Source: Bacillota bacterium (GTDB lineage: Bacteria > Bacillota > Clostridia > Lachnospirales > Lachnospiraceae). Taken from it: DNA of 51,555 nt. The position numbers and the translations under genes are program-made. Location: assembly GCA_030526045.1 (NCBI GenBank), contig JAUNDN010000016.1:1-51555 (forward strand). The letters run 5' to 3'. The notes below the pieces were generated by a model, which worked only from the letters and a program-made list of their open reading frames with translations, was not told the origin of the DNA and did not search any database. Below are positions 35,146-44,043 of this stretch, one piece after another; within the stretch, counting starts at the first letter, position 1, and every line of letters starts with the position of its first letter.

Positions 35146-35703
35146 ATGTCAACATCAACAATAACAAGAAGCAAAACATTGGATATGGTTTATATTGCAT
35201 TATTTGCAGTGCTCATCGCAATTTGTTCCTGGATTTCCATTCCGGCAACGGTTCCCTTTACCCTGCAGACTTTTGGGATTTTTGTGGCGGTCGGTACTTT
35301 GGGAGGAAAGAGGGGAAGTCTTTCCGTTTTGATTTATTTGTTACTTGGAGCAATCGGAATCCCGGTATTCGCAGGCTTTCAGGGCGGACTCGGAATTATT
35401 TTGGGAAATACAGGCGGCTACATAATCGGGTTCCTTCTTTCTGCACTTTTTATGTGGGGGATGGAAAAGATTCTAGGTAAAAAGACCTGGGTATTGGCTC
35501 TTTCCATGGTGCTTGGTCTTTTGATCTGTTATGCATTCGGTACCGTATGGTTTATGTTGGTTTATGCAAAGAATGTTGGTGAGATCGGCTTGTGGACGGC
35601 ACTTGGCTGGTGTGTATTCCCTTTCATCATTCCGGATCTTGTCAAAATTGCATTGGCATTAGTGATCTGTAAGAGGCTTGCAAAGGTGATCAAAATAGAC
35701 TGA
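35146..35703 (+). CDS. bioY: biotin transporter BioY
   Basis: Substrate-binding membrane component (S component) of an energy-coupling-factor biotin importer. 185 residues, about six helices. Family marks: the N-terminal LDMVYIALFAVLIAICSWIS, VPFTLQTFGIFVA, GTLGGKRGSLSVLIYLLLG, and GGYIIGFLLSAL. ATG 35146 follows GTGGAGG; the upstream open frame is leader. No ATPase or transmembrane partner genes are close, so it probably uses the shared ECF module. The operator before it and birA in the same run point to biotin control. Confidence 0.94.
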   Translation: MSTSTITRSKTLDMVYIALFAVLIAICSWISIPATVPFTLQTFGIFVAVGTLGGKRGSLSVLIYLLLGAIGIPVFAGFQGGLGIILGNTGGYIIGFLLSALFMWGMEKILGKKTWVLALSMVLGLLICYAFGTVWFMLVYAKNVGEIGLWTALGWCVFPFIIPDLVKIALALVICKRLAKVIKID

Positions 35704-35728
35704 AAAATTGTAAGTTGAGGAAATTGGA

Positions 35729-36130
35729 ATGAAAGAATATCAGTACATGATCAGGGCACATCACGGGATGTGCCTTGCCTTTTTTGAGGGAAAAGGTTAT
35801 AGCAGTGACTTTTCAAAGCATATGGGAGAAGTAAAAAGCAGAATGGAAGAAAACCCTTATGTCTGCATTATGGCGGGAACAGATCTGATTTGCAGTGCCT
35901 GTCCGAATAATTGTAATGAAATTTGTATATCGGAAGAAAAAGTAGTAGAATATGATAGACAGGTACTATTAAGGTGCAATCTGGCAGAAGGTACGGTAAT
36001 GCCGTTTGCGGAATTTGAAGAATTGGTATACCGGCATATATTACGTTCCGGAAAGAGGCAGGAAATCTGTGGGGATTGCCAGTGGAACGACCTGTGTCAT
36101 TTTAAGAAAAAGAAAAGGAAAAAAGAATAA
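35729..36130 (+). CDS. DUF1284 family cysteine-rich protein
   Basis: 133 residues opening with RAHHGMCLAFFEGKGYSSDF, the DUF1284 hallmark. Ten Cys residues, grouped as C55-x2-C58-x3-C62-x3-C66 and C114-x2-C117-x5-C123, suggest an iron-sulfur cluster or zinc site. No signal peptide or membrane helix; the tail is strongly basic (KKKKRKKE). Function is unknown. It lies between bioY (25 bases) and birA (10 bases) and is probably co-transcribed with them, so a link to biotin or to iron-sulfur-dependent biotin synthesis is possible but unproven. Confidence 0.85.
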   Translation: MKEYQYMIRAHHGMCLAFFEGKGYSSDFSKHMGEVKSRMEENPYVCIMAGTDLICSACPNNCNEICISEEKVVEYDRQVLLRCNLAEGTVMPFAEFEELVYRHILRSGKRQEICGDCQWNDLCHFKKKKRKKE

Positions 36131-36140
36131 GAGGCAGAAA

Positions 36141-37121
36141 ATGCTGAAAGATAAACTTTTGGAACTGTTTGAATCAAATAAAGGCTTGTATTTCTCCGGG
36201 GAAGAGATTGCTCAAAAGCTATGTGTTTCCAGAGCTGCCGTCTGGAAAGCGGTGAAAAGTCTGAGAAATGCAGGCTACGAAATCGATGCGGTCACGAACA
36301 AAGGGTATTGTCTGTCGGCGAAAACCGATATCCTGTCGTCCCAGGGAATTCAGAAATATCTGAATCCGGAATATCAAAACATGGATCTTGTCGTTCTGCC
36401 GACGGCTTGCTCAACCAATGCATTGGTGCGAAAGAAAGCAGAGAGCGGCGCGGCACAGGGGTGTATCATTATTTCCAATGAGCAGACACAGGGACGGGGA
36501 CGCCGCGGTCGCGATTTTTATTCACCTCAGGGAACGGGAGTGTATATGAGCCTTTTGCTCAGACCCTGTAATTATTCTGCAGACCAGGCGGTCAGAATTA
36601 CGACGATGGCTGCAGTCGCAATGTGTGAAGCAATCGAGGAGGTGTCTGACGAGAAGGCACAGATTAAGTGGGTAAACGATATTTTTGTAAAAGAAAAAAA
36701 GGTCTGCGGTATCTTGACGGAGGCTTCCTTTGGATTGGAAAGCGGTACGCTGGAATATGCTGTACTAGGTGTGGGTATTAATGTATATCAGCCGAAGGAT
36801 GGGTTCCCCGGGGAACTGAAGGAGACCGCCGGAGCGCTGTTTGATCGTACACGGGATGATATGAAAAACCGTCTGACAGCTGCCTTCCTGAATCGGTTTA
36901 TGGGATACTATCTGGCACAAGCTAATACAGCTTATACGGATAAATACAGAGAGCGGAGCCTTGCTATGGGAAAACGGATTTCGGTTATTAGTGCAGACCA
37001 GAGTCGTAATGCGGTGGTGTACGGTGTGGATGACGATTGCCGGCTGCTGGTAAGGTATGAGGATGGAACGACGGAAAAGCTTTCCTATGGAGAAATTAAA
37101 ATTCTTTACCAGACAGAATAA
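36141..37121 (+). CDS. birA: bifunctional biotin--protein ligase and biotin operon repressor BirA
   Basis: 326 residues. N-terminal winged helix (about 1-65: YFSGEEIAQKLCVSRAAVWK), then the ligase domain with the biotinyl-AMP loop QTQGRGRRGRDFYSP, the catalytic KWVNDIFVKEKKVCGIL and GVGINV, and a C-terminal SH3-like cap. It attaches biotin to carboxylase carriers and, with biotinyl-AMP bound, represses targets. ATG 36141 lies after AGAGGCAG; the longer open frame from 36006 overlaps the DUF1284 gene. The helix-turn-helix plus the operator before bioY support local self-contained regulation. Confidence 0.95.
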   Translation: MLKDKLLELFESNKGLYFSGEEIAQKLCVSRAAVWKAVKSLRNAGYEIDAVTNKGYCLSAKTDILSSQGIQKYLNPEYQNMDLVVLPTACSTNALVRKKAESGAAQGCIIISNEQTQGRGRRGRDFYSPQGTGVYMSLLLRPCNYSADQAVRITTMAAVAMCEAIEEVSDEKAQIKWVNDIFVKEKKVCGILTEASFGLESGTLEYAVLGVGINVYQPKDGFPGELKETAGALFDRTRDDMKNRLTAAFLNRFMGYYLAQANTAYTDKYRERSLAMGKRISVISADQSRNAVVYGVDDDCRLLVRYEDGTTEKLSYGEIKILYQTE

Positions 37122-37205
37122 TTGTAATGCCTGTCAGTATTGTTTTTTGATAAATTTATGGTACAATAGTACTAGAAAGATATTTAATAAGAGAGGTTCC
37201 TATAC

Positions 37206-38867
37206 ATGATTAATAAGAAATGGGCAATCAGTTTATTGAATATTATCATGTGCATTTTCCTGCTATTACATGTAACACTTGTGGTAGAAGCGGAGGAAAA
37301 GAATGACAAGAGAATTCTTTTTATCAGCTCTTATTCCTATGCATGGGATACCGTACAGGTTCAGATAGAGGGTTTGAAGGCCGGACTTGGTGAGGGCGTT
37401 ACGCTGGACTATGAATTTATGGACACCAAACGGGTGAATGATGAAACGGCGGAAAAGCTTTTTTACGAAGGCCTTGCCTACCGGCTTTCCAAGGTTGAAC
37501 CTTATGATGTGATCATTCTGGGAGATGATGCGGCACTTATTTTTGCAGTCAAATATCGGGAAGAACTCTTCCTTGATATACCGCTTGTATTTGAAGGGGT
37601 TAATGATGAGGAAATGGCGAGGCAGCTTGCTGAGGATCCTCTTATTACAGGAATTCTGGAGAAATTATCTCTTCAGAAAAATATAGAGCTCGGGCTTTTA
37701 CTCAATCCGGATGCCAAGAATGTAGTTGCCATTCTGGATAACAGCATAACCGGCGAGGCAGAGCGGAAACGCTTTTATAAGGAAGCTGAAGCTTTTCCCG
37801 AATTACAATTTACGGAAATTAATTCATCCGAGCTTACAAGCATTGAGTTGCGGAATGCGCTGAAAAAATTAAGTGATGACAGTATTTTGATTTATGTCGT
37901 TATGACTGAGGATGCCAGCGGTAAGCAGTACTCGAACAGAGAAGCTGTTCAACTGATAGCCCGGAATGCATCGGTTCCGGCTCTTCGCATGGTAGAAGGA
38001 GGAATCGGAGAAGGCCTGCTTGGCGGAAATGTTGTCTCCATGTACAAAATGGGAGAAACTGCCGCTAATATGGCACTGAGTATTGCGAATGGAAGAAAGA
38101 GTGAACAGATCCATGTTATGGAAAGTCCAAATGTCTATTGTGTGGATCAGTTGATCATGGAGAAGTTCGGGCTGGATATGTCTCTGCTTCCTGATGAAAC
38201 ACAGATTGTGAACAGGCAGAGAACCTTTTTTGAACGTAACCGTGAAGCAGTGGTTCCGGGAGTGCTGTTGTTTGCATTTCTGGCGATTGTTACATTATGG
38301 ATCGGTATCGATAATTTTAAACGTCGGAAACTGATGAAGGAGCTTGAGACGGCAAGAGGGATTATGGAAACTGCATCCCAGCACGATTTCCTTACCGGGA
38401 TTCCCAACCGGAGTAAGTTCATGGAGGATCTGGAAACGACGATTGCAGCCGGAACGCCCTGTACAGTCGTAATGATCGATATTGATGATTTTAAGCACAT
38501 TAATGACAGCTATGGTCATACGGCCGGAGATGATGCATTAAAGCAGGTTGCCCAGCGTCTCAAACAGATGCAGTCACAGATCTTAACACCCTATCGATTT
38601 GCCGGGGATGAGTTCATTCTTCTGATTAAGAGTGAACAGAGGAAAATTGTGGAGAAGACTGCCTATGATTGCAGAAATCTGTTCAGTAAGCCCTTTAATC
38701 TTGCCGGAATGGAGAAGAAGGTATATGGGAGTATCGGAATTTCTTCTTATCCCAAGGATGCTGACAATGCAGAACAGCTTATCGTTCATGCAGATGATGC
38801 AATGTATGAGGTAAAAAAGAGCGGAAAGAATAACTTTGCTTTTTATCATTCTCAAAATGAAAAATAG
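37206..38867 (+). CDS. membrane-bound diguanylate cyclase with ABC-type sensor domain
   Basis: 553 residues: signal/anchor helix (about 8-28), an extracellular periplasmic-binding-protein-like domain of the ABC_sub_bind type (about 34-325: RILFISSYSYAWDTVQVQIE, VIILGDDAAL), a second membrane helix (about 343-362) and a GGDEF domain (about 390-550: HDFLTGIPNRSKF, IDIDDFKHINDSYGH). The signature reads AGDEF, not GGDEF, a change still active in some enzymes. No RxxD inhibitory site is seen before it. Should make cyclic di-GMP in response to an outside ligand. AGAGAGG ribosome site; next gene is a hemerythrin. Confidence 0.88.
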   Translation: MINKKWAISLLNIIMCIFLLLHVTLVVEAEEKNDKRILFISSYSYAWDTVQVQIEGLKAGLGEGVTLDYEFMDTKRVNDETAEKLFYEGLAYRLSKVEPYDVIILGDDAALIFAVKYREELFLDIPLVFEGVNDEEMARQLAEDPLITGILEKLSLQKNIELGLLLNPDAKNVVAILDNSITGEAERKRFYKEAEAFPELQFTEINSSELTSIELRNALKKLSDDSILIYVVMTEDASGKQYSNREAVQLIARNASVPALRMVEGGIGEGLLGGNVVSMYKMGETAANMALSIANGRKSEQIHVMESPNVYCVDQLIMEKFGLDMSLLPDETQIVNRQRTFFERNREAVVPGVLLFAFLAIVTLWIGIDNFKRRKLMKELETARGIMETASQHDFLTGIPNRSKFMEDLETTIAAGTPCTVVMIDIDDFKHINDSYGHTAGDDALKQVAQRLKQMQSQILTPYRFAGDEFILLIKSEQRKIVEKTAYDCRNLFSKPFNLAGMEKKVYGSIGISSYPKDADNAEQLIVHADDAMYEVKKSGKNNFAFYHSQNEK

Positions 38868-38912
38868 TGCTATAATAGAAGAATGATACAGAAGAAAAAG
38901 GAGGTTGTTCCA

Positions 38913-39320
38913 ATGTATGAAATGAAGGATGAATATCTTACGGGAATAGAGCAGATCGATGTGGAACACACAAGATTGTTTGAAATTGCAGAGGAAACCT
39001 ATCAGCTGAAAAACGATGATTTTATTCCTGATAAATACGATCAGATCAGGGCATTATTTGAAGAACTTAAGGAATATACGAAGATGCATTTTCAGCATGA
39101 AGAGGAATATATGGAGTTTATCGGTTACAAAAAGCTCTTTACGCAGAAGGTTCAACACGAAGCATTTATCAAATGGCTGGAGGATCAGGAACTGGAGGGC
39201 GTTGATGACGAATATGAGGATCAGGATGCTGTCATTGAAACCATACTGAACTATCTGGCCGATTGGTTGGTTCATCATATCCTTGAGACAGACAAGCAAA
39301 TTCCGAAACCGGAAAACTAA
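38913..39320 (+). CDS. bacteriohemerythrin
   Basis: 135-residue four-helix diiron protein binding O2 and possibly other small molecules. The ligand pattern is complete: H19 (DVEHTRL), H59 and E63 (HFQHEEEYM), H82 (QHEAF), H122 and D127 (HHILETD). ATG 38913 follows AAGGAGG; a few residues earlier the frame is open without a site. A TATAAT at 38872 just after the GGDEF gene may be its own promoter. Adjacent to a GGDEF sensor, which recalls oxygen-linked cyclic di-GMP systems where hemerythrin domains are fused to such enzymes. Confidence 0.93.
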   Translation: MYEMKDEYLTGIEQIDVEHTRLFEIAEETYQLKNDDFIPDKYDQIRALFEELKEYTKMHFQHEEEYMEFIGYKKLFTQKVQHEAFIKWLEDQELEGVDDEYEDQDAVIETILNYLADWLVHHILETDKQIPKPEN

Positions 39321-39360
39321 GCTGCATATTTAGCCGATCCGACCGGAGTAAACGGCTTTG

Positions 39361-39403
39361 AGACAGGATTTCTCTTGTTACAGAGGGAATCCTGCCTTTC
39401 TTT
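39361..39403 (+). terminator. terminator after the hemerythrin gene
   Basis: CAGGATTTCTCT pairs with AGAGGGAATCCTG (one bulge), followed by CCTTTCTTTG. Confidence 0.6.
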
Positions 39404-39465
39404 GCTTTCATAAGAAATATTTTTGAAGCAGGGGAAAAGGAACTTGAAAGTATGGGAAGCAGAAG

Positions 39466-40317
39466 ATGAAACAGATAGGAATTATGATAGAAGGCGGTGC
39501 AATGCGCAGTGTTTTTGCTGCAGGAGTGCTGGACTTCTTTTTGGAAAAAGAGATTGAAATACCAAATGTGCTTGCAGTTTCAGCAGGTGCATATGCAGGA
39601 ATGAATTATGTATCCGGACAGAAGGGACGTGCTGTGGAGGCGGTAATTAAGCCGCTTGAAAAGGAAAAGTTCATGGGACCGGCGACTTTTTTCAAAAAAG
39701 GAACTTTTTTTGATATGGATTTTCTTTTTGATGTAGTCCCTAAAAATCTGGTGCCATTTGACTTTGCGACATTTACAAAATCCGCCAAGCGTTTTATTAT
39801 CAATACCACCAACTGTTTAACAGGGGAATGTGTTTATCACGAGAACTTTGAGTCGGAGGATGAATTCTGGAATATTTGCCGTGTGGCAAATTCACTGCCC
39901 TTCATTTCCAAAACCGGGAAAATTGGCGGTGTTCCCATGCTGGATGGTGGAATGGCAGAAGCCCTTCCCATTTCAAAGGTGATAGAGGAAGGCTGGGAAA
40001 AGGTAGTGGTAATTCTTTCAAGAAAAGAAGACTACCGGAAGAAATACAGACATTTTTATATGATGATGATAAGACTGCTTTATCGCAAATATCCGAGATT
40101 TGTCAGGACCGTGGCTGCAAGGGCGGATAAGTATAATGAAAGCCTTGAAGAGATTGGACGGCTTCAAAAGGAAGGAAGGGCACTTGTGCTGCGTCCATCT
40201 AAGATGTCTGTGAAAAACAGCGAATCGGATGTAGATATATTAATGGATTATTACCGTCACGGATATGAGGAAGCACAGGGGAGAGAAGAGGAGATATTCA
40301 ACTTTCTTACAACATAA
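39466..40317 (+). CDS. patatin-like phospholipase (RssA-like)
   Basis: 283-residue soluble lipid acyl hydrolase. Oxyanion loop EGGAMRSVFAAGVLD, nucleophile S39 in LAVSAGAYAG (the usual GXSXG begins with Ala here), and the catalytic Asp at 160 in MLDGGMAEALPIS. The nucleophile Ser and Asp remain, so the Ser-Asp dyad is complete. Substrate is unknown, probably membrane phospholipid. Short GAAG site before the ATG. Starts 18 bases before the TPR-DUF4037 gene and could share its transcript. Confidence 0.87.
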   Translation: MKQIGIMIEGGAMRSVFAAGVLDFFLEKEIEIPNVLAVSAGAYAGMNYVSGQKGRAVEAVIKPLEKEKFMGPATFFKKGTFFDMDFLFDVVPKNLVPFDFATFTKSAKRFIINTTNCLTGECVYHENFESEDEFWNICRVANSLPFISKTGKIGGVPMLDGGMAEALPISKVIEEGWEKVVVILSRKEDYRKKYRHFYMMMIRLLYRKYPRFVRTVAARADKYNESLEEIGRLQKEGRALVLRPSKMSVKNSESDVDILMDYYRHGYEEAQGREEEIFNFLTT

Positions 40318-40334
40318 GAATGGAGGCGTGTGGT

Positions 40335-42668
40335 ATGAGTATTGACCTGATCCTACAACAATTGGATGCATTATTTGCAAAACATAAGATTGAGCTCGTT
40401 GAGCCGTTTCTTCTTCAGAAGATCGAGGAAGCGCAGCAAATTGGAGACACAAGCGTGATAATTACCCTGATGAATGAGTTGATCGGGCATTACAGGGAAA
40501 CCGGCGAATTTGACAAATCGATAGCCTGCTGCAGACAGATTCTGGAATTGATGGAACAACTTGGACTGAAAGGAACAACGGCATATGCAACAACACTGCT
40601 TAATGTTGCAAATGCGTGCAGGGCAGCCGGACTTTTGCGGGAATCCATGGTCTATTATAATGAAGTGAAGAAGGTATACCAGGAAAGTGTTCCGGAAACT
40701 GATTTCAGGTATGCAAGTCTCTACAATAACATGAGTCTGCTTTTCCAGGAAATGGGAGACTATGAGAGTGCCTGTGACTGCCTGGAAAGAGCACTTTCTA
40801 TCGCATCACGTTATGAGAATGCAAGGATTGAGGTGGCGGTTACCTATACGAATCTGGCGGCTTCCCAATTAAAGCTGGGGAGATATGACGAGGCTATTGA
40901 TAACTTAAAGAAAGCATTTTCCATTTTTGAAATGGATGAGGAAAGGGATTATCATTATAGCGGGGCACTTTCTGCAATGGGGGAAGCACAGTATATGGCA
41001 GGTAATCTGGAGGAGTCAGCCCGTTACTATCAGCTTGCCCTGAAAGAGATTGAAAGGAACATGGGGAAGAATAAGGCCTATGAAATTACCCTTCAGAACC
41101 TGAATGCTGTAAAAGCCAAAATCCGGGAACTGCCGGTACAAAACAGGCGGTTCCAAAACGGCTTGGAGCTATGTCAGGCTTTCTATGAGGAATTCGGAGT
41201 TCCCATGATCCATGAGAAATTTCCTGATTATGAGAAATTGATTGCAGTGGGATTGGTTGGAGAAGGTTCTGAATGCTTTGGATTTGATGATGAAGTTTCC
41301 AGAGATCATGATTTTGGCCCCGGCTTTTGTATGTGGCTGACAGATACGGTTTATGATGAAATCGGGGAGAAGCTGCAGAATGCTTATGAACAGCTGCCAA
41401 CCACTTACATGGGGATTACCCGTTTCTCAACAGCAAAGGCGAATAAAAGGGTAGGGGTTTTCAGAATCGGGGACTTTTATGAAGGACTGATCGGTCTGCG
41501 TGATATTCCTACAACACAGAACCAGTGGCTTTTCCTTGATGATTACAGATTGGCAACGGCGACAAACGGTAAGGTCTTCCGGGATGATCTGGGGGAGTTT
41601 ACCCGTATCAGGCAGGGAATATTGCATTATTATCCGGAAGAGGTCAGAATCAGGAAGATTGCACGGGAAGCAGCGCTAATGGCTCAGTCGGGACAGTATA
41701 ACTATTCAAGAATGAATGGAAGGGGAGAGACGGTTACTGCAGCGATCGCACTTTCGGAATTTATGAAGCATACGATGGCCATGGTCTATCTGCTAAACAG
41801 AACCTATGCCCCGTTTTATAAATGGTTGCACAAGGGTATGCAGAAACTGGCTATTTTGCCGGAAATCGGAGATATTTTAAATGCCTTGGTGGATTTCCCG
41901 AGAGGGGATGAAAGAATTCCGCAAACAATAGAAATCATTGTGGCAATGATTATTGCAGAGATGAAAAAGCAGGGACTGACAAGCGGTGAAGATAATTATC
42001 TGGATCATCATACGGATAATATCCTTAGAAGTATTCCGCAGAAGGATAAGGAAGACGATACTTTCAAAATGGCGCTTATTCATGAGTTGATCTCACTGGA
42101 ATGGGAAGCCTTTGACAAGGTGGAAAATGAGGGCGGAAGAGCTGATTGCCAGGATGATTGGAATACCTTTTCCATTATGAGAAAGAGCCAGTATCTGACA
42201 TGGAATGAAGCAATGCTGAAGAGCTATATCGGTGATTTTCACAGAGCGAATGACAGAGGTTGGAATCTGATCACAGAGAAATATGGTCGGATGATGGAAA
42301 CTACAGCGCCGTCAAGGTATAGAGAGATCAAGGATTCACTTCCTGAAATCCCGGAGGCGAAGAAGGAAATCATTGAGGAAATTGTTAAAATTCAGGTTGA
42401 CTGGATGGAAGAGTTTGCTGCCGAGTATCCCAAGGCTGCAGGAAATGCAAGGAGCATTCATACATGGGAGGATCATCTTTTTAATACCTCCTATGAGACC
42501 TATTTGAGAGGGGAGCTTTCCACTTACTCAGATGAAACACTGGATCTGTACGGAAGATTTATTGCACAGCTTTGTATGGATGGGAAAAATCTGGCAAAGC
42601 TGACTATGGAGAATACAGCACATTTGTATGGATATAAATCCTTGGATGATCTGGAACAAAAATTGTAA
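40335..42668 (+). CDS. TPR-DUF4037-DUF4125 fusion protein, function unknown
   Basis: 777 residues in three blocks. N-terminal TPR repeats (about 5-265; e.g. ASLYNNMSLLFQEMGDYESA). Next a DUF4037-like domain (about 285-590) with GSECFGFDDEVSRDHDFG at 311-328: the Gly-Ser followed by Asp residues recalls the nucleotidyltransferase fold (GS-x-D-x-D). Last a DUF4125-like domain (about 590-777) with IHELISLEWEAFDKVENEGG and WNTFSIMRKSQYLTWNEAM. No membrane helix. Such three-part proteins are known in Lachnospiraceae but uncharacterised; nucleotide transfer is inferred from the motif. ATG 40335 follows GGAGG. Confidence 0.8.
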   Translation: MSIDLILQQLDALFAKHKIELVEPFLLQKIEEAQQIGDTSVIITLMNELIGHYRETGEFDKSIACCRQILELMEQLGLKGTTAYATTLLNVANACRAAGLLRESMVYYNEVKKVYQESVPETDFRYASLYNNMSLLFQEMGDYESACDCLERALSIASRYENARIEVAVTYTNLAASQLKLGRYDEAIDNLKKAFSIFEMDEERDYHYSGALSAMGEAQYMAGNLEESARYYQLALKEIERNMGKNKAYEITLQNLNAVKAKIRELPVQNRRFQNGLELCQAFYEEFGVPMIHEKFPDYEKLIAVGLVGEGSECFGFDDEVSRDHDFGPGFCMWLTDTVYDEIGEKLQNAYEQLPTTYMGITRFSTAKANKRVGVFRIGDFYEGLIGLRDIPTTQNQWLFLDDYRLATATNGKVFRDDLGEFTRIRQGILHYYPEEVRIRKIAREAALMAQSGQYNYSRMNGRGETVTAAIALSEFMKHTMAMVYLLNRTYAPFYKWLHKGMQKLAILPEIGDILNALVDFPRGDERIPQTIEIIVAMIIAEMKKQGLTSGEDNYLDHHTDNILRSIPQKDKEDDTFKMALIHELISLEWEAFDKVENEGGRADCQDDWNTFSIMRKSQYLTWNEAMLKSYIGDFHRANDRGWNLITEKYGRMMETTAPSRYREIKDSLPEIPEAKKEIIEEIVKIQVDWMEEFAAEYPKAAGNARSIHTWEDHLFNTSYETYLRGELSTYSDETLDLYGRFIAQLCMDGKNLAKLTMENTAHLYGYKSLDDLEQKL

Positions 42669-42675
42669 ATGACAT

Positions 42676-42717
42676 GAAAACCTGTTGTATACGTGGTAGA
42701 ATATACAACAGGTTTTC
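42676..42717. terminator. bidirectional terminator
   Basis: Exact 15-base arms GAAAACCTGTTGTAT / ATACAACAGGTTTTC between two converging genes. Confidence 0.8.
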
Positions 42718-42747
42718 CTATGGAGTGTGAATGGAAATGCTGCATAT

Positions 42748-43275
42748 CTAGGAGACGGACATTAAGATTCCGTCTGCAATTGCCTGGGCAATTTCATTGA
42801 AGCGGCTGTCAAAGAGCATATTGTCTCTGTCTGTGTTGATAAAGCCAACCTCCACCAAAACGGCGGGCATATTGGTCTGACGCAGGACGGCAAGATTGGT
42901 GCGCTCATTGACACCGTGATTGACAAAGCCAATATCCTCCAGTTGACGGTTAATGTTTTCTGCCATTTTAGCGGCAGTACCATACTTGTCATAAACAAGA
43001 CTTTCAATGCCGGTATATTGATTATCATAGGGACTGGAATTTCGATGTATGGAGACAAAATAGTCAGCATTTGCGGCATTAGCCTCCTGGGCTTTTTGGG
43101 ATGGGGTTTCATAAACATCTCCCGTCCTGGTATAGATTACATTTTGCCCTGCATTTTGAAGGATATTACCGACAGCCATGGTAAGTCTTAGGTTGTCGTC
43201 CTTTTCCATACGTCCAAGGTAGGTCGCTCCAAAGTCGGAGCCACCGTGTCCTGCATCTAGTACAATTGTAGCCAT
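42748..43275 (-). CDS. N-acetylmuramoyl-L-alanine amidase (Amidase_3)
   Basis: 175-residue zinc amidase, catalytic domain only. Zinc ligands: H in LDAGHGGSDFGA, E in RMEKDDNLRLT and H in FVSIHRNSSP; catalytic Glu in VLVEVGFINT. Cuts between MurNAc and the peptide stem. No signal peptide and no wall-binding domain, like the sporulation amidase CwlC, which acts from the mother cell when it lyses. AGAGG before the ATG on the complement. Single-gene unit convergent with the TPR-DUF4037 gene. Confidence 0.92.
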   Translation of the reverse strand: MATIVLDAGHGGSDFGATYLGRMEKDDNLRLTMAVGNILQNAGQNVIYTRTGDVYETPSQKAQEANAANADYFVSIHRNSSPYDNQYTGIESLVYDKYGTAAKMAENINRQLEDIGFVNHGVNERTNLAVLRQTNMPAVLVEVGFINTDRDNMLFDSRFNEIAQAIADGILMSVS

Positions 43276-43350
43276 AAAAACCTCTTGAGAAAAAGTCTTT
43301 ACTTATTGTATGTTCAGAAATAAATGAGGTGAGTGGAGTAAGGAGAAATT

Positions 43351-44007
43351 ATGCGGAATAAGAAATATGATGCGGTCATTTTTGATTTGGATGGGACTTT
43401 GCTAAATACGCTGGAGGATTTGATGGACAGTGTAAATTTTGCTCTAAAAAGACTGGGAATGCCGGAGCGATCCTATGAAGAAATCAGACACTTTGTTGGA
43501 AACGGTGTTCAATGTTTGATGGAGCGTTCGGTGCCTGACGGAAAGGAGAATCCTAAATTTGAAGAAGCCTTCCGACTGTTTCGAGATTATTATGGCGTTC
43601 ATTGTAATGACAAGACAGGGCTTTATCCCGGAATTACAGCACTGTTGAAGGCACTTAAGGAAGAAAACTTTCAAATGGCAATTGTATCAAACAAGTATTA
43701 TGAGGGTGTGCAGCGATTAAGAGAGCAATATTTCAAAGATTATCTGACGGTTGCAATCGGAGAAAAAGAAGGTATACGCAAGAAGCCGGCTCCGGATACG
43801 GTGCTGACAGCGTTAGGTGAACTTGGCATTTCCCGGGAAAGAGCTGTTTACGTGGGAGATTCGGAGGTAGATATTGCAACGGCTGCCAATACCGGTATGG
43901 ATTGCATCGTAGTGGAATGGGGCTTTCGGACAAAGCAGGAGCAGGAAGAAGCCGGTGGCCGGGTGTTTGTGAAGGAGCCCATGGAGATACTTAAGCTTCT
44001 ATATTAA
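43351..44007 (+). CDS. HAD family hydrolase, phosphoglycolate phosphatase-like
   Basis: 218 residues. Motif I FDLDGTLLNT, motif II VSNKYY, the Lys in RKKPAPDTVLTAL, and motif IV YVGDSEVDIATA. The cap lies between residues about 15 and 85. HAD subfamily IA members with this layout often act on phosphoglycolate or other small phosphates; the true substrate is open. AAGGAG precedes the ATG. Confidence 0.9.
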   Translation: MRNKKYDAVIFDLDGTLLNTLEDLMDSVNFALKRLGMPERSYEEIRHFVGNGVQCLMERSVPDGKENPKFEEAFRLFRDYYGVHCNDKTGLYPGITALLKALKEENFQMAIVSNKYYEGVQRLREQYFKDYLTVAIGEKEGIRKKPAPDTVLTALGELGISRERAVYVGDSEVDIATAANTGMDCIVVEWGFRTKQEQEEAGGRVFVKEPMEILKLLY

Positions 44008-44043
44008 TTAAGTAGTGATAAATAAGATGACTGCGAAGTTACC

